Part shown: positions 54,027 to 62,882 of the stretch, one piece after another
Layout: each line of letters opens with the position of its first letter
Numbering within the stretch: the first letter of the stretch is position 1
NCBI RefSeq assembly: GCF_000423665.1
Contig: NZ_AUIK01000009.1
Coordinates: 1 to 64,000 of the forward strand
Source: Solirubrobacter soli DSM 22325
GTDB lineage: Bacteria; Actinomycetota; Thermoleophilia; Solirubrobacterales; Solirubrobacteraceae
Length of the DNA stretch: 64,000 bases
Direction of reading: 5' to 3'
The notes under the pieces: model-generated
What the model saw: only the letters and a program-made list of their open reading frames with translations
The model's database searches: none
Told to the model about the DNA's origin: nothing
Program-made: the position numbers and the translations under genes

Positions 54027-55139
54027 ATGGCGAAGGCCCAGGACCACTACAAGACGCTCGGGGTCGACAAGAAGGCCTCGCAGGAGGACATCAAGAAGGC
54101 CTACCGCAAGCTCGCGCGCAAGTACCACCCGGACACCAACTCCGACCCGGGGGCCGAGGAGCGCTTCAAGGCGATCTCCGAGGCCTACGACGTGCTCGGG
54201 GACCCGGACAAGCGCAAGAAGTACGACCGTGGCGGCAACGTCTTCGCCGGCGGCAACCCCTTCGGGGGCGGCGCCGGTCAGGGCGGCGGCGCCACGGCGG
54301 CGGACTTCGGCTCGTTCTCGGACATCCTGTCGGGGATCTTCAACTCCGGCGGCGGGCGCACGCGCACGAAGCCGGCGTCCGAGCGCGGCAAGGACCTCGA
54401 GACGTCGGTGACGCTGTCGTTCGAGCAGGCCACCGAGGGCGCCCAGGTGCCCGTGACCGTGGCCACGCACGCCGCGTGCACGACGTGTCAGGGGAGCGGT
54501 GCCCGCCCGGGCACCTCGCCCAAGGTCTGCCCGGTCTGCAACGGCCGCGGCGTCGAGGCCCAGGGCCAGGGCGTGTTCTCCATCACGCGCCCATGCTCGC
54601 GCTGCAACGGCTCCGGGACCGTGATCGAGGATCCGTGCCCGACCTGCGGCGGCGAGGGCCGGCTGCGCGAGATGAAGCGCTACCGGGTCAACATCCCCGC
54701 CGGCGTGCGCGAGGGTTCGCGCATCAAGCTCGCGGGCAAGGGCGAGGCAGGCTTGCGCGGCGGTCCGGCGGGCGATCTGTACGTCGTCACGCACGTGACC
54801 GAGTCGCCGGTCTTCAAGCCCAAGGGCGACCATTTCGAGGTCGAGGTCCCGATCACCGTCGCCGAGGCCCTCGCCGGGGCCGAGGTCGAGGTCCCGACGC
54901 TGCACGGCACGAAGAAGCTCCGAGTCGCGCCGGGCACCAAGCACGGCACGGTGCAGCGCCTGCGCGGCGAAGGGCCGCCGATCCTCTCCGGTTCCGGCCG
55001 GGGCGACCTGCACTATCGCTTCGTGATCGAGATGCCGACCGATCTGACCGCCGAGCAGCGCGAAGCCGTCGAGCAGCTCTCGAAGGTCATGAACGGCAAT
55101 CCGCGCGAGCGGATCCTGCGGGCGGCTGGACGGTCGTAG
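54027..55139 (+). CDS. dnaJ: Chaperone DnaJ (Hsp40)
   Basis: 370 residues. J domain with YHPDTN (the HPD that stimulates DnaK) at about 33-38, a Gly/Phe-rich stretch (about 68-120), then four zinc-binding repeats [24 protein letters not shown] and CPTCGGEG, and the C-terminal substrate-binding domain ([19 protein letters not shown]). This is the complete type I architecture. It is co-transcribed with dnaK and grpE and followed after 2 bp by hspR. Confidence 0.97.
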   Translation: MAKAQDHYKTLGVDKKASQEDIKKAYRKLARKYHPDTNSDPGAEERFKAISEAYDVLGDPDKRKKYDRGGNVFAGGNPFGGGAGQGGGATAADFGSFSDILSGIFNSGGGRTRTKPASERGKDLETSVTLSFEQATEGAQVPVTVATHAACTTCQGSGARPGTSPKVCPVCNGRGVEAQGQGVFSITRPCSRCNGSGTVIEDPCPTCGGEGRLREMKRYRVNIPAGVREGSRIKLAGKGEAGLRGGPAGDLYVVTHVTESPVFKPKGDHFEVEVPITVAEALAGAEVEVPTLHGTKKLRVAPGTKHGTVQRLRGEGPPILSGSGRGDLHYRFVIEMPTDLTAEQREAVEQLSKVMNGNPRERILRAAGRS

Positions 55140-55141
55140 GC

Positions 55142-55585
55142 ATGGCCGCCCGCCGCACCACCACGCGCATCACGGCCCGCGTCGACCACGACCGAGGGGT
55201 CTTCATGATCTCGGTCGCGGCCGAGCTGGCCGAGATGCACCCGCAGACGCTGCGGATGTACGAGCAGCGCGGGCTGATCGAGCCCAAGCGCTCCCCGAAG
55301 GGCACCCGCCTCTACTCCCAGGCCGACGTCGAGCGCCTGCGGCGGATCCAGGAGATGACGACGGAGTGGGGGATGAACCTCGCCGGCGTCGAGCGGGTCT
55401 TCGACCTCGAGGAGCAGCTCGACCGCATGCAGCGCAAGGTCAACATCCTCGAACGCCGCGCCGAGCAGCTCCTGGAGGAGATCGAGCGGCTGGAGGAGAA
55501 GCGCGAGTCCGTCAAGGCGGAGATCGTGCGGTACGAGGCTGCGCCGGGTACCGCACTGATTCCCCACGTCAGGCGGGGCTCGTAG
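55142..55585 (+). CDS. hspR: MerR-family heat-shock repressor HspR
   Basis: 147 residues from the ATG at 55142; the longer open frame upstream is a shadow of dnaJ. The MerR winged helix (about 20-90) reads [48 protein letters not shown], and a coiled coil follows ([36 protein letters not shown]). In other actinobacteria HspR with DnaK represses this operon at HAIR sites. Here no HAIR site is evident upstream of dnaK. The gene overlaps the convergent MFS gene by 17 bp. Confidence 0.93.
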   Translation: MAARRTTTRITARVDHDRGVFMISVAAELAEMHPQTLRMYEQRGLIEPKRSPKGTRLYSQADVERLRRIQEMTTEWGMNLAGVERVFDLEEQLDRMQRKVNILERRAEQLLEEIERLEEKRESVKAEIVRYEAAPGTALIPHVRRGS

Positions 55586-56972
55586 CCACCGCTTCGTCGG
55601 CGCGCGGCCGGATCACGCCGGTCAGCGCCAGCAGCAGGCTCACCACCGCCACGCCGAGCACGATCGCGATCGCCGTCCGGTAGTCGCCGATCGTCCCGGC
55701 GCCGACGACGGCGCTCACGGCGGCGAGAACCGTCGCTCCGCCGAACTGGAACGAGGTCTGGACCAGGCCGGCGGCGAGTCCCTGCTCGTGGTCGGACACG
55801 CCGGCGGTCGCCTGCACGTTCAGCGCCGCGTACCCGAGGGCGAACCCGACGCCGAGCAGCAGGATCGACGGCAGGAACCCGACCAGGTAGGGCGTCGCGT
55901 CGACGCGCAGGAAGAGCGCGTAGCCGGCGACGAATGCGACCGCCGAGGCGATGATCGGCTTCGCCGTGCCGTAGCGGGTGATCACCGCGCCCATCCGCGG
56001 GGCGCCGACGGCGACCAGCAGGCCCGCGGGCAGGAACGCCAGGGCGGTCTCGAGCGCGCTCCACCCGAGCGTGACCTGCAGGTAGAGGGTGGCCACGAAC
56101 TGGAAGCCGACGTAGGCGCCGAACAGCGCCATCGCGCCGAGGTTGGCCCGGACGAGCGGGGCCGAGCGCAGGATGCCGAGCCGCACGAGCGGCTGCGGCG
56201 CGCGGCGCTCGACCGCCACGAACGCGATCAGCAGCGCGACGCTCAAGGCGAAGCCGGCGATCGTCTGCGGCTCGCCCCAGCCCTGCTGGGGCGCCTCGAC
56301 GACCGTGCGGACGAGCAGCAGCATGCCCGCCGTGAGCAGGACCGCGCCCGGGATGTCGTAGCGGCGCTTGGCGCCGATGTACGGGCGGTCCTTGTCGATG
56401 TAGCGCGGGATCGCGAACAGCAAAAGCGCCGCGACCGGGACGGGGAGCAGGAATGTCCAGCGCCAGCCGGCCTCGGTCAGCAGGCCGCCGAACACGAGCC
56501 CGAACGAGAACCCGGAGGCCCCGAACGCGTTGAACACCGCCATCGCCTTGTTGCGCGCGGCGCCCTCGGTGAAGGTCGTCGTGATCAGCGAGAGCGCCGC
56601 CGGCACCGTGAACGCCGCCGCGACCCCCTTGAGGAAGCGCGCCGCGATCAGCAGCTCGCCGTCGTCGACGAGCCCGCCCATCAGCGAAGCAAGCGTGAAG
56701 ACCGTCATCGCCGCGATCAGCACGCGGCGCCGGCCGAGCAGGTCGGCGGCGCGGCCGCCGAGCAGCAGGACGCCGCCCAGCCCGAGCACGTAGGCCGACA
56801 CGACCCACTGCAGCTGGGAGGTGGTGAGGCCGAGGTCGGCCTGGATCGACGGGAGCGCGACGCCGACCATCGAGACGTCGAGCCCGTCGAGGAAGAGCAC
56901 CCCGCACAGCAGGAACAGCGCGCCCCAGAGACGCGCGTCCCACCGCGGAGCGGCTGGGGAGGAAGAAGTCAT
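55569..56972 (-). CDS. MFS drug-type exporter (DHA2 family)
   Basis: 467 residues with about 12-14 membrane segments. The family signs are the first-helix motif [20 protein letters not shown] (D1-like), [15 protein letters not shown] (motif A) and the [19 protein letters not shown] motif. It would expel a hydrophobic compound by proton exchange. It diverges from a MarR-type repressor over a palindrome, which is the usual arrangement for a drug-inducible pump. Confidence 0.9.
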   Translation of the reverse strand: MTSSSPAAPRWDARLWGALFLLCGVLFLDGLDVSMVGVALPSIQADLGLTTSQLQWVVSAYVLGLGGVLLLGGRAADLLGRRRVLIAAMTVFTLASLMGGLVDDGELLIAARFLKGVAAAFTVPAALSLITTTFTEGAARNKAMAVFNAFGASGFSFGLVFGGLLTEAGWRWTFLLPVPVAALLLFAIPRYIDKDRPYIGAKRRYDIPGAVLLTAGMLLLVRTVVEAPQQGWGEPQTIAGFALSVALLIAFVAVERRAPQPLVRLGILRSAPLVRANLGAMALFGAYVGFQFVATLYLQVTLGWSALETALAFLPAGLLVAVGAPRMGAVITRYGTAKPIIASAVAFVAGYALFLRVDATPYLVGFLPSILLLGVGFALGYAALNVQATAGVSDHEQGLAAGLVQTSFQFGGATVLAAVSAVVGAGTIGDYRTAIAIVLGVAVVSLLLALTGVIRPRADEAVATSPA

Positions 56973-56986
56973 CCCGACATAGACTA

Positions 56987-56998
56987 ATGCATATGCAT
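56987..56998. promoter_or_regulatory. Palindromic operator candidate between MFS exporter and marR-type gene
   Basis: ATGCATATGCAT is a perfect 12-bp palindrome 15 bp from the exporter ATG. It overlaps the first of several possible ATG codons of the MarR-type gene. A related ATGCAAAGGATGCA lies about 10 bp further on. The region is much more AT-rich than its surroundings. This is the expected place for the MarR repressor to bind and block both directions. Confidence 0.6.
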
Positions 56999-57016
56999 CT
57001 AATGTCCATGCAAAGG

Positions 57017-57403
57017 ATGCACGCGCTACTATCTGCTGCAGTGGCCCCCGATCTCACCTCCGAATGGCGTGACCTCCTGGAGCGCCACGCCCGCACCGCC
57101 TGCGCGCTGGACGAGGCACTCGGCCAGTTCGGGCTCGGCATGAGCGAGTTCGAGGTCCTGGACCGACTCGCCTGCCAGTGCGGCGAGCGGCCGCGCATGC
57201 AGGACCTCGCCCCCCTCCTGCACCTGAGCCAGAGCGCGCTGTCGCGCACGGTCGGCCGGCTCGAGAAGGACGGCCTCGTCGCCCGCTCCATGTGCCCGGA
57301 GGACCGCCGCGGCATCTCGGTCTGCCTGACCGACGAAGGCCGCTCGAGGTGGGAAGAGGCGCAGCCCGTGCATCGGCGCGTGCTCGCCGAGCACCTGGCC
57401 TGA
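57017..57403 (+). CDS. MarR-family transcriptional regulator
   Basis: 128 residues from the ATG at 57017. ATGs at 56987 and 57008 lie in or near the putative operator, and a GTG at 57041 is also possible. The winged helix is clear: EFEVLDRLACQCGERPRMQDLAPLLHLSQSALSRTVGRLEKDGLVARSMCPEDRRGISVCLTDEGR. Two Cys (Cys-Gln-Cys and Met-Cys-Pro regions) could sense oxidants. It probably represses the divergent exporter gene and itself. Confidence 0.85.
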   Translation: MHALLSAAVAPDLTSEWRDLLERHARTACALDEALGQFGLGMSEFEVLDRLACQCGERPRMQDLAPLLHLSQSALSRTVGRLEKDGLVARSMCPEDRRGISVCLTDEGRSRWEEAQPVHRRVLAEHLA

Positions 57404-57622
57404 GGGCAAGCGCCTCAACGGCAAGCACTGAGGGGAGGGGGACCTGGTGCACCAGCGTCCCTCACTGGCGCCCGTGTTCGGCTCGTCAATCGGCTCGGTC
57501 GCTCGAAGCGGGGTCTAAGGGAGACCGACAGTTACAGGTCGTGGTACTGGACACCCCTGTCCGCTCTCGGCTGCCGTGTTCGGCCTGAGGAACGTCCATG
57601 TGCACGCGGAAGGGGGTGGCGA

Positions 57623-57652
57623 ACGTTTCGCCCCTGTACGAGGGCGAAACGT
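57623..57652. repeat. 11-bp perfect inverted repeat
   Basis: Stem ACGTTTCGCCC with loop CTGTACGA. It is far from both flanking genes, has no T-run, and could be an operator, part of a small RNA, or a mobile palindrome. Confidence 0.5.
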
Positions 57653-57782
57653 AGAACACCCCTACGAACGCGCCAACTCGAAGCGATCACAACCGATCTC
57701 GCATGGTCTCCGTGGACCGTAACTTGACGGTCTCCCTCGCGGGCGCCGCGAGTCACGGCGGCCGGGGCGCGTCCACAAACGC

Positions 57783-57808
57783 GAACGGCGCCCAAACGGG
57801 CGCCGTTC
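57783..57808. terminator. 11-bp stem, 4-nt loop hairpin, probable terminator
   Basis: GAACGGCGCCC-AAAC-GGGCGCCGTTC just downstream of the leftward decarboxylase-fragment gene. No T-run follows, as is common in GC-rich actinobacteria. Confidence 0.55.
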
Positions 57809-57833
57809 ACAAAGGCCGCGGGTTGACAGAGAG

Positions 57834-58214
57834 CTAAGCCAGAGGCGACGCCCACAGCGCGAGCTGGAGGGCGGAGGCGAGGCGGTGGTGCGTCGCGTCG
57901 CGGATGTCGTCCTCGGTGAGGCGCACGACGATCACGCGGTTGGAGGCGGCGTCGAGGGTGAAGCCGCGGCCGGCCATCGCGCAGGCGACCTGCCAGGCGT
58001 CGCGGCCGGTGTCGCGCAGGTCGATCGCGAGGCGGACGCTGTCCGAGCCGGACTTGACCTCGGGGCCGAGGACACGGACGCCGTCGAGCTCGGCGATCCG
58101 GTCCCGGGCGATCATTGCCGCTGATCGCACACGTTCGAGTGTCGCCTCTGCAGCGAAGTCACGGGCGATCGTGGTGACGTCGGCGGGCGGGAAGAGGAGG
58201 GAGGGGGCGGCCAT
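57834..58214 (-). CDS. C-terminal-domain-only relative of Orn/Lys/Arg decarboxylases
   Basis: 126 residues from the ATG at 58214. The middle part (about 55-115: SDSVRLAIDLRDTGRDAWQVACAMAGRGFTLDAASNRVIVVRLTEDD) resembles the small C-terminal domain of PLP-dependent basic amino-acid decarboxylases, in which a Gly-x-x-Gly/Ala turn precedes a 'gly-ile-x-x-glu' strand. The PLP-binding domain is absent, so it cannot be a decarboxylase itself. Either it is a remnant or a free-standing regulatory domain. Much longer readings of this frame are antisense to the kinase gene. Confidence 0.55.
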   Translation of the reverse strand: MAAPSLLFPPADVTTIARDFAAEATLERVRSAAMIARDRIAELDGVRVLGPEVKSGSDSVRLAIDLRDTGRDAWQVACAMAGRGFTLDAASNRVIVVRLTEDDIRDATHHRLASALQLALWASPLA

Positions 58215-58283
58215 AGGCAAACCCTCCCCGATGGTCAGGGCAAGAACCATGAGGCCGGGGGGTGAACTCTTCCCACAGCGAAG

Positions 58284-61200
58284 GTGAGATCCCTCATCCC
58301 GTCGAGTGAGACACCGCGCTCCGTAAACTCCGCATACCTGACCTCCGCGCGCTCCACGTGCCCGAATTGCGGCCGCCCGTTGCCCACGGACGGGGGTCCG
58401 TGCGCGGCCTGCACCGTGGCCTCGCCGGAGGCCGCCGCACCGGTCGCGGTGGCGCCCGGCATGGTCGCCGGGCGCTATCTCCTCCAGCGCCAGCTCGGCC
58501 GTGGCGCGGCGAAGGACGTCTGGCTGGCCCACGACCTCACGCTCGACCGCGGCGTCGCGCTCGCCCGCGTCTCCGGTCCCGGCGCCTGGGAACGCCTGCG
58601 GCGCGAGGCCCGGCTCACCGCCCGCCTGGGCGGCCATCGCCACATCGTCACCGTCCATGACGTCTTCGAGGACGACGGCACGCCCTGCCTGGTCGCCCGC
58701 TACATGACCGGCGGGTCCCTGGCGGACCGGTTGGAACGCGCGCCCGCGGGCCGGCTGGAGCCGCAGGAGGTGATCGCCGCCGGGCGTGAGATCGCCAACG
58801 CGCTCGCCCACGCCCACGCGCACGGGGTCGTGCACCGCGACGTCAAGCCCGACAACGTCTGGATCGACGCCGAGGGCGAGGCGGCGCTGGGGGACTTCGG
58901 CGTCGCGGTCGCCGAGGGCGAGTCCGCGCCGCCCGCCGGCACGCCGCGCTACGCCGCCCCTGAGCAGACGCTCGGCGAGGCCGCGACCGCCCGCTCGGAC
59001 CTCTTCGCGCTCGGCGTGACCCTCTACGAGCTGCTGTGCGGCGTCCGGCCGTTCGACTCCAAGGACCTGTTCCGGATGCGCGCGCCCGCACCCCCGTCGA
59101 GCCGTGTCACCGGCGTCCCGGAGGCGCTGGACCGGCTGATCCTCGCGCTCGTCGCCCCCGACCCGCAGGATCGGCCGGCCGACGCGGCCATGGTCTCGCG
59201 GGAGCTCGACCGGCTGATCGCGCGCCCCACCGAGGAGGTGCTCGCGCCGGCGGGGGTCGTCGGCCGCGGCCCCGAGCTCGAGCGGCTGCGCAAGGCGCTC
59301 ACGCAGGCGTGGAGCGGGACGGTGCGGACGATCGTCGTCGCGGGCGAGAACGGCATCGGCAAGACGACCCTGCTCGACGCGCTGGCCAACGAGGCCTCCA
59401 ACCGCGGCGGCGTCGCGGTGCGCGGGCGCGGCGAGGCCGAGGGCCGCCCGTATGGCGTCTGGCGCCCGGTCGTCCGGTCGCTCACCGGCCTGGTGTCCGC
59501 GGAACCGGACCCGGCGCTCGCCCCGCTGCTCGGTTCCGGGACCGGCGCGGGCGGGGAGGAACAGCGCCTGAAGCTCTTCGACGCCGTCGCCGACCTCCTC
59601 GCGGCCGCCGCCGCGGACTCTCCGCTGCTGCTGGTCCTCGACGACCTGCACTGGGCGGACGCGTCCTCGCTGCGGCTCCTCTCGCACGTCGTCGGCGCCG
59701 AGCCCGCCGCGCGCGTCCTGCTCGCCGGCGCCTACACGGCGGGCGAGGTCGCCTTCCCGGAGATCCTCGGCGAGCTCGAGGGCGACTCGCGGATCGAGCG
59801 GATCGAGCTCGCCGGGCTCGCGCCAGAGGCGGTCCGGGCGCTGCTGCCCGCCGAGGCCGCGCTCCCGACCGCCGAGGCCGTGCACCGCCGCACCCGCGGC
59901 AACCCGTTCTACGTCGCCGAGCTCGTGCGGCTGCTCGCCACCGAGGACGTCGCCGACGACACCGCGACGTCGAACACGCTCGTCCCCACGCGGGTGCGCG
60001 AGGTGGTGCGGCGGCGGGTCGAGCGACTCGGGGACGACGTCTGCCGCGTGCTCGAGGTGGGCGCGGTCGCCGGCCGCTTCACGATCGCCGACCTCGTCCG
60101 CGCGGCGGGCGTCACCCGCCCCGTCGCGGCCGCCGCGGTCGACCGCGGGATCACCGCCGGCCTCGTCTCCCCCCACGGTCCGGGGCAGTTCGGGTTCGCC
60201 CACGGCATCGTCCGCGACGCGGTTCGCGAGGCCCTGTCCGAGGCGCGCCGGGGGGAGATCCACGAGGCGGTCGCCGCCGCGTTGATCGTCCGCCGCGACG
60301 CGGGCGCCGACGTCCCCGCCGCGCAGATCTCCCACCACGCGCTGGCCGCCGCCCGGGCGGGCGGGGACCCGCAGCCCGCGTGGGAGACGGCGCTCGAAGC
60401 GGCCCGTGAGGCCGCGTCCTCGCTCGGCCACGCAGAGGCCGCCGCGCACTACGCGGAGGCGCTGGAGGCGCTCGCGCTCGGCGCCGAGGCGCCCGCCGCC
60501 GAGCGCCGCGCGACCCTCCTCGACCTCGCCGACGCGACGTTCTCCGGCGGCGACATCGAGAACGCCCGCCGCCGCTACTCGCAGGCCGCCGCGGCCGCGC
60601 GCCGCGACGGCGACGCCGACGCGCTCGCCCGCGCCGCGCTCGGTTTCGCCCAGGTGCGGCCGTACGGCGCCGTCGACCAGGAGAGCGTGACGCTGCTCGG
60701 CCAGTCGCTCGAGCGGCTCGGGGACGGCGCGCCGCGGGCGCGGGTGACTGGCCTGCTCGCGGTCTTCGAGCCCGACCAGGCCCGGCGCGAGGCGCTGATC
60801 GACGAGGCGCACGCGATGGCCCTGCGCCTGCACGACGAGAGCACGCTCGCCTGGCTGCACCCGGCGGCGGTGATCGTCAACTGGCGCCCGGAGCGGGCGG
60901 CCGAGCGCACGACGGCCGCGGAGGAGATCGTCCGTTCGGCGGTCCACCACGCCGACCACGGCGCGCTCGTCTGGGCGTACCTGCACCGGATCCGCGACGC
61001 GATGCAGGCGGGCGACGTCGCCCGCGCCGACGCCGACCTCGACCGCGCCCGGCCGGTCGCCCACGCGACCCGCCGCAGCGTCTACCGCTGGTTCCTGATG
61101 GTCGCCGAGGCGGCGCGGGCCGCGATGGCGGGCCGGCTGGACGAGGCGGAGTCGATGACCGACGAGGCGCTGGCGATCAACCGGCGCCACGGCGAGGACT

Positions 61201-61835
61201 GCTACCAGGAATACACGGTCGGGCGGCTCGTGCTCGCCCGCCTGCGCTGGCGCCCGCACGACGCCGACGCGGGCCAGCTGCGCGGGTTCGCCGCCCGCTA
61301 CCCGCACCTCCCGGTGTGGGAGGCGATGCTGGCGTCGCTCGAGTGGGAGCTCGGAAACGTCGAAGCGGCGCGCCGCGGCCTGACGCTGTGCGCGCGCGAC
61401 GACTTCGCGGCGGTCGTCAACTCGCCGGACTTCCTGCCCGCCGCCGTCTGCCTGGCCGACGCCGCCGCCGGGACGGGCGAGCCGGCCGCCGTGGAGCGGC
61501 TCTACGAGCTCCTGCTCCCCTACGCCGGGACGATGCCGGTGCTCGAGCAGATGTGGGCCGTGTGGGGGCCGACCGCGCGCTCGCTGGCGCTGCTCGCGGC
61601 GGCCGACGACCGCCCGGCCGACGCTGCCGGTCACTTTTCGGACGCCGTGCGGCTGGCCGAGTCATGGGGCGCGCGGCCGTGGGAGCTGCGGACGATCGGC
61701 GACTGGCTCGCCACCGGCGTCCCGGTGCCGGATCGCGCCGAGCTCGTCAACCGCGGGCTGCTGCTGGCGCGGGAGCTCGGGCTCCCCGGCGTGGCGGCGC
61801 GAATCGCCGACGAGGCTCAGATCATCACGCCGTAG
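58284..61835 (+). CDS. Large zinc-ribbon / protein-kinase-like / AAA-type ATPase / TPR signalling protein
   Basis: 1183 residues from a GTG at 58284. A zinc ribbon (CPNC..CAAC, about 26-44) precedes a kinase-like domain (about 62-310) with LGRGAAKDVW, VVHRDVKPDN, LGDFGVA and YAAPEQ. The expected VAIK lysine is not visible: the strand reads GVALARV. An ATPase domain follows (about 325-620) with Walker A GENGIGKTT and Walker B LLLVLDDLHWAD, as in MalT/AAA_16 proteins. The remaining ~550 residues are helical TPR-like repeats (DALARAALGFAQV, AAAHYAEALEALALG). No helix-turn-helix is seen. It probably integrates a signal with ATP-driven assembly. It overlaps the convergent protease gene by 19 bp. 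Confidence 0.85.
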   Translation: MRSLIPSSETPRSVNSAYLTSARSTCPNCGRPLPTDGGPCAACTVASPEAAAPVAVAPGMVAGRYLLQRQLGRGAAKDVWLAHDLTLDRGVALARVSGPGAWERLRREARLTARLGGHRHIVTVHDVFEDDGTPCLVARYMTGGSLADRLERAPAGRLEPQEVIAAGREIANALAHAHAHGVVHRDVKPDNVWIDAEGEAALGDFGVAVAEGESAPPAGTPRYAAPEQTLGEAATARSDLFALGVTLYELLCGVRPFDSKDLFRMRAPAPPSSRVTGVPEALDRLILALVAPDPQDRPADAAMVSRELDRLIARPTEEVLAPAGVVGRGPELERLRKALTQAWSGTVRTIVVAGENGIGKTTLLDALANEASNRGGVAVRGRGEAEGRPYGVWRPVVRSLTGLVSAEPDPALAPLLGSGTGAGGEEQRLKLFDAVADLLAAAAADSPLLLVLDDLHWADASSLRLLSHVVGAEPAARVLLAGAYTAGEVAFPEILGELEGDSRIERIELAGLAPEAVRALLPAEAALPTAEAVHRRTRGNPFYVAELVRLLATEDVADDTATSNTLVPTRVREVVRRRVERLGDDVCRVLEVGAVAGRFTIADLVRAAGVTRPVAAAAVDRGITAGLVSPHGPGQFGFAHGIVRDAVREALSEARRGEIHEAVAAALIVRRDAGADVPAAQISHHALAAARAGGDPQPAWETALEAAREAASSLGHAEAAAHYAEALEALALGAEAPAAERRATLLDLADATFSGGDIENARRRYSQAAAAARRDGDADALARAALGFAQVRPYGAVDQESVTLLGQSLERLGDGAPRARVTGLLAVFEPDQARREALIDEAHAMALRLHDESTLAWLHPAAVIVNWRPERAAERTTAAEEIVRSAVHHADHGALVWAYLHRIRDAMQAGDVARADADLDRARPVAHATRRSVYRWFLMVAEAARAAMAGRLDEAESMTDEALAINRRHGEDCYQEYTVGRLVLARLRWRPHDADAGQLRGFAARYPHLPVWEAMLASLEWELGNVEAARRGLTLCARDDFAAVVNSPDFLPAAVCLADAAAGTGEPAAVERLYELLLPYAGTMPVLEQMWAVWGPTARSLALLAAADDRPADAAGHFSDAVRLAESWGARPWELRTIGDWLATGVPVPDRAELVNRGLLLARELGLPGVAARIADEAQIITP

Positions 61836-62581
61836 CTCTCGATCACGGCCTGCTCGGCGTAATCGACGCTCAGGCGGGCGTAGCCCTCGTCGCCCCAGTC
61901 CGTCCCCCAGCTCGAGCGCAGGAGGAAGTGGTCGGGGGTGTAGCCGACCAGGGCGGCGGCGTGGCTGCCGTTGATCGTGCCGGCGGCGAACTCGGTCAGG
62001 TCGCCGGTGCAGACGTGGAAGTTCGCGTCCTGGGCGATCAGCACGAGCACCGGCCCGCTCTGATGCAGCCACTTGCGCCACTCGTGGACGCGGTCGGGCT
62101 CCTGCTGGAGGTTGTAGTAGGCCATGATCCGGCGCCGGCGCGCGGACTTGTTGAACTCCGCGGGCGGGATCGTCGCCAGGCCGCCCTCCCACGGGAGCTC
62201 CTCCTCGAGCGGGACGCCCCACTTGCGGACGACGTCCAGCCCCGCCTTCAGGCTCGTGCCGTCGTACTCCAGGAAGGTCGAGGGGTACTCCTCGCGCTGG
62301 TCGGTCTCCTTCGCCGACATCCACACGTAGCGCGCGCTGAGTCTCTGGTCGGGTCCGAGCCGGCCGGCCTCGACGAGGTGCCAGCGCAGGCACGAGTCGG
62401 CGACCGCCCACCCGACGCAGGAGGCCGTCTCGCCCTGGTCGGAGATCGGATGCCACGGTCGGCGCAGGTCGACCGTGTCGGGCAATCGGGCGTCGCCGAG
62501 GTGCGCCTCGGCGACGCCGTAATCGGACCCGGTCTCCTTCGAGCGCCGGGCGTCCGGGATCGCTGCTAGCTCGCCTGCCAC
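61817..62581 (-). CDS. Papain-like (C1 family) cysteine protease homologue
   Basis: 254 residues, no signal peptide. A short pro-like region leads into LPDTVDLRRPWHPISDQGETASCVGWA, containing the oxyanion Gln and the catalytic Cys55. The catalytic His207 lies in NGSHAAALVGYT. The third catalytic residue, normally Asn in K-N-S-W-G, is Ser223 (LRSSWGTDWGDEGYARL), so activity may be reduced. A cytosolic C1 protease without a secretion signal is unusual. It is coupled to the 84-residue gene upstream and lies between two signalling genes, the kinase-ATPase and the FHA-HTH. Confidence 0.85.
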   Translation of the reverse strand: MAGELAAIPDARRSKETGSDYGVAEAHLGDARLPDTVDLRRPWHPISDQGETASCVGWAVADSCLRWHLVEAGRLGPDQRLSARYVWMSAKETDQREEYPSTFLEYDGTSLKAGLDVVRKWGVPLEEELPWEGGLATIPPAEFNKSARRRRIMAYYNLQQEPDRVHEWRKWLHQSGPVLVLIAQDANFHVCTGDLTEFAAGTINGSHAAALVGYTPDHFLLRSSWGTDWGDEGYARLSVDYAEQAVIESYGVMI

Positions 62582-62820
62582 GAACCGGCGTCGTCGTGGA
62601 GGCTGCGCGCGCTCGCGGCGACCGGCTCCGCGGCGGTGGTGTCCGGCTTGAGTTCGAGCACGAGCTCATAGTTCGCGACGGCCGCGGCCAGCGCCAGGGC
62701 GTAGTCCTGGTCGTTCTGATCCTTCGCCTGCTGGAACTTCTTGGCCAGCAGATCGTCCCGCGCCGCTTCGTCGAGATCGGCGTATCCAGGCCAGGGTTCG
62801 CGAGGGGAGATGTCGCTCAT
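62566..62820 (-). CDS. Small acidic helical protein, partner of the C1 protease gene
   Basis: 84 residues: an acidic N-terminus (MSDISPREPWPGYADLDEAARDDLLAK), a central amphipathic helix (ALALAAAVANYELVLELK) and a polar tail. It overlaps the protease start by 16 bp, so the two are translated together, and it might inhibit or guide the protease (inference). TAGAGT 9 nt before the ATG (62830-62835) is a -10-like box, implying a leaderless message. No family recognised. Confidence 0.6.
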   Translation of the reverse strand: MSDISPREPWPGYADLDEAARDDLLAKKFQQAKDQNDQDYALALAAAVANYELVLELKPDTTAAEPVAASARSLHDDAGSWQAS

Positions 62821-62882
62821 AACTCCGCGACTCTACGTGGTTCGCTGGCTCTCCACCGGACGGGTCTTTAGAGTGACGGTTC

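Larger units (their letters stand above)
57404..57833. other. 430-bp gene-free stretch with two strong inverted repeats
   Basis: No reading frame here has the composition of a real protein. Two perfect hairpins stand out: ACGTTTCGCCC / GGGCGAAACGT (57623-57652, 8-nt loop) and GAACGGCGCCC / GGGCGCCGTTC (57783-57808, 4-nt loop). The second is 26 bp from the end of the leftward gene at 57834 and is probably a terminator. The first lies in the middle of the gap and is unexplained. A direct, slightly AT-richer segment (57680-57740) carries TTGACGG but no clear -10. Confidence 0.5.

Noticed and set aside
57834..61634. A 1266-residue minus-strand frame
   Set aside because: Apart from its last 126 residues it is antisense to the kinase-ATPase gene and shows the Arg/Gly/Asp-rich composition typical of such shadows.
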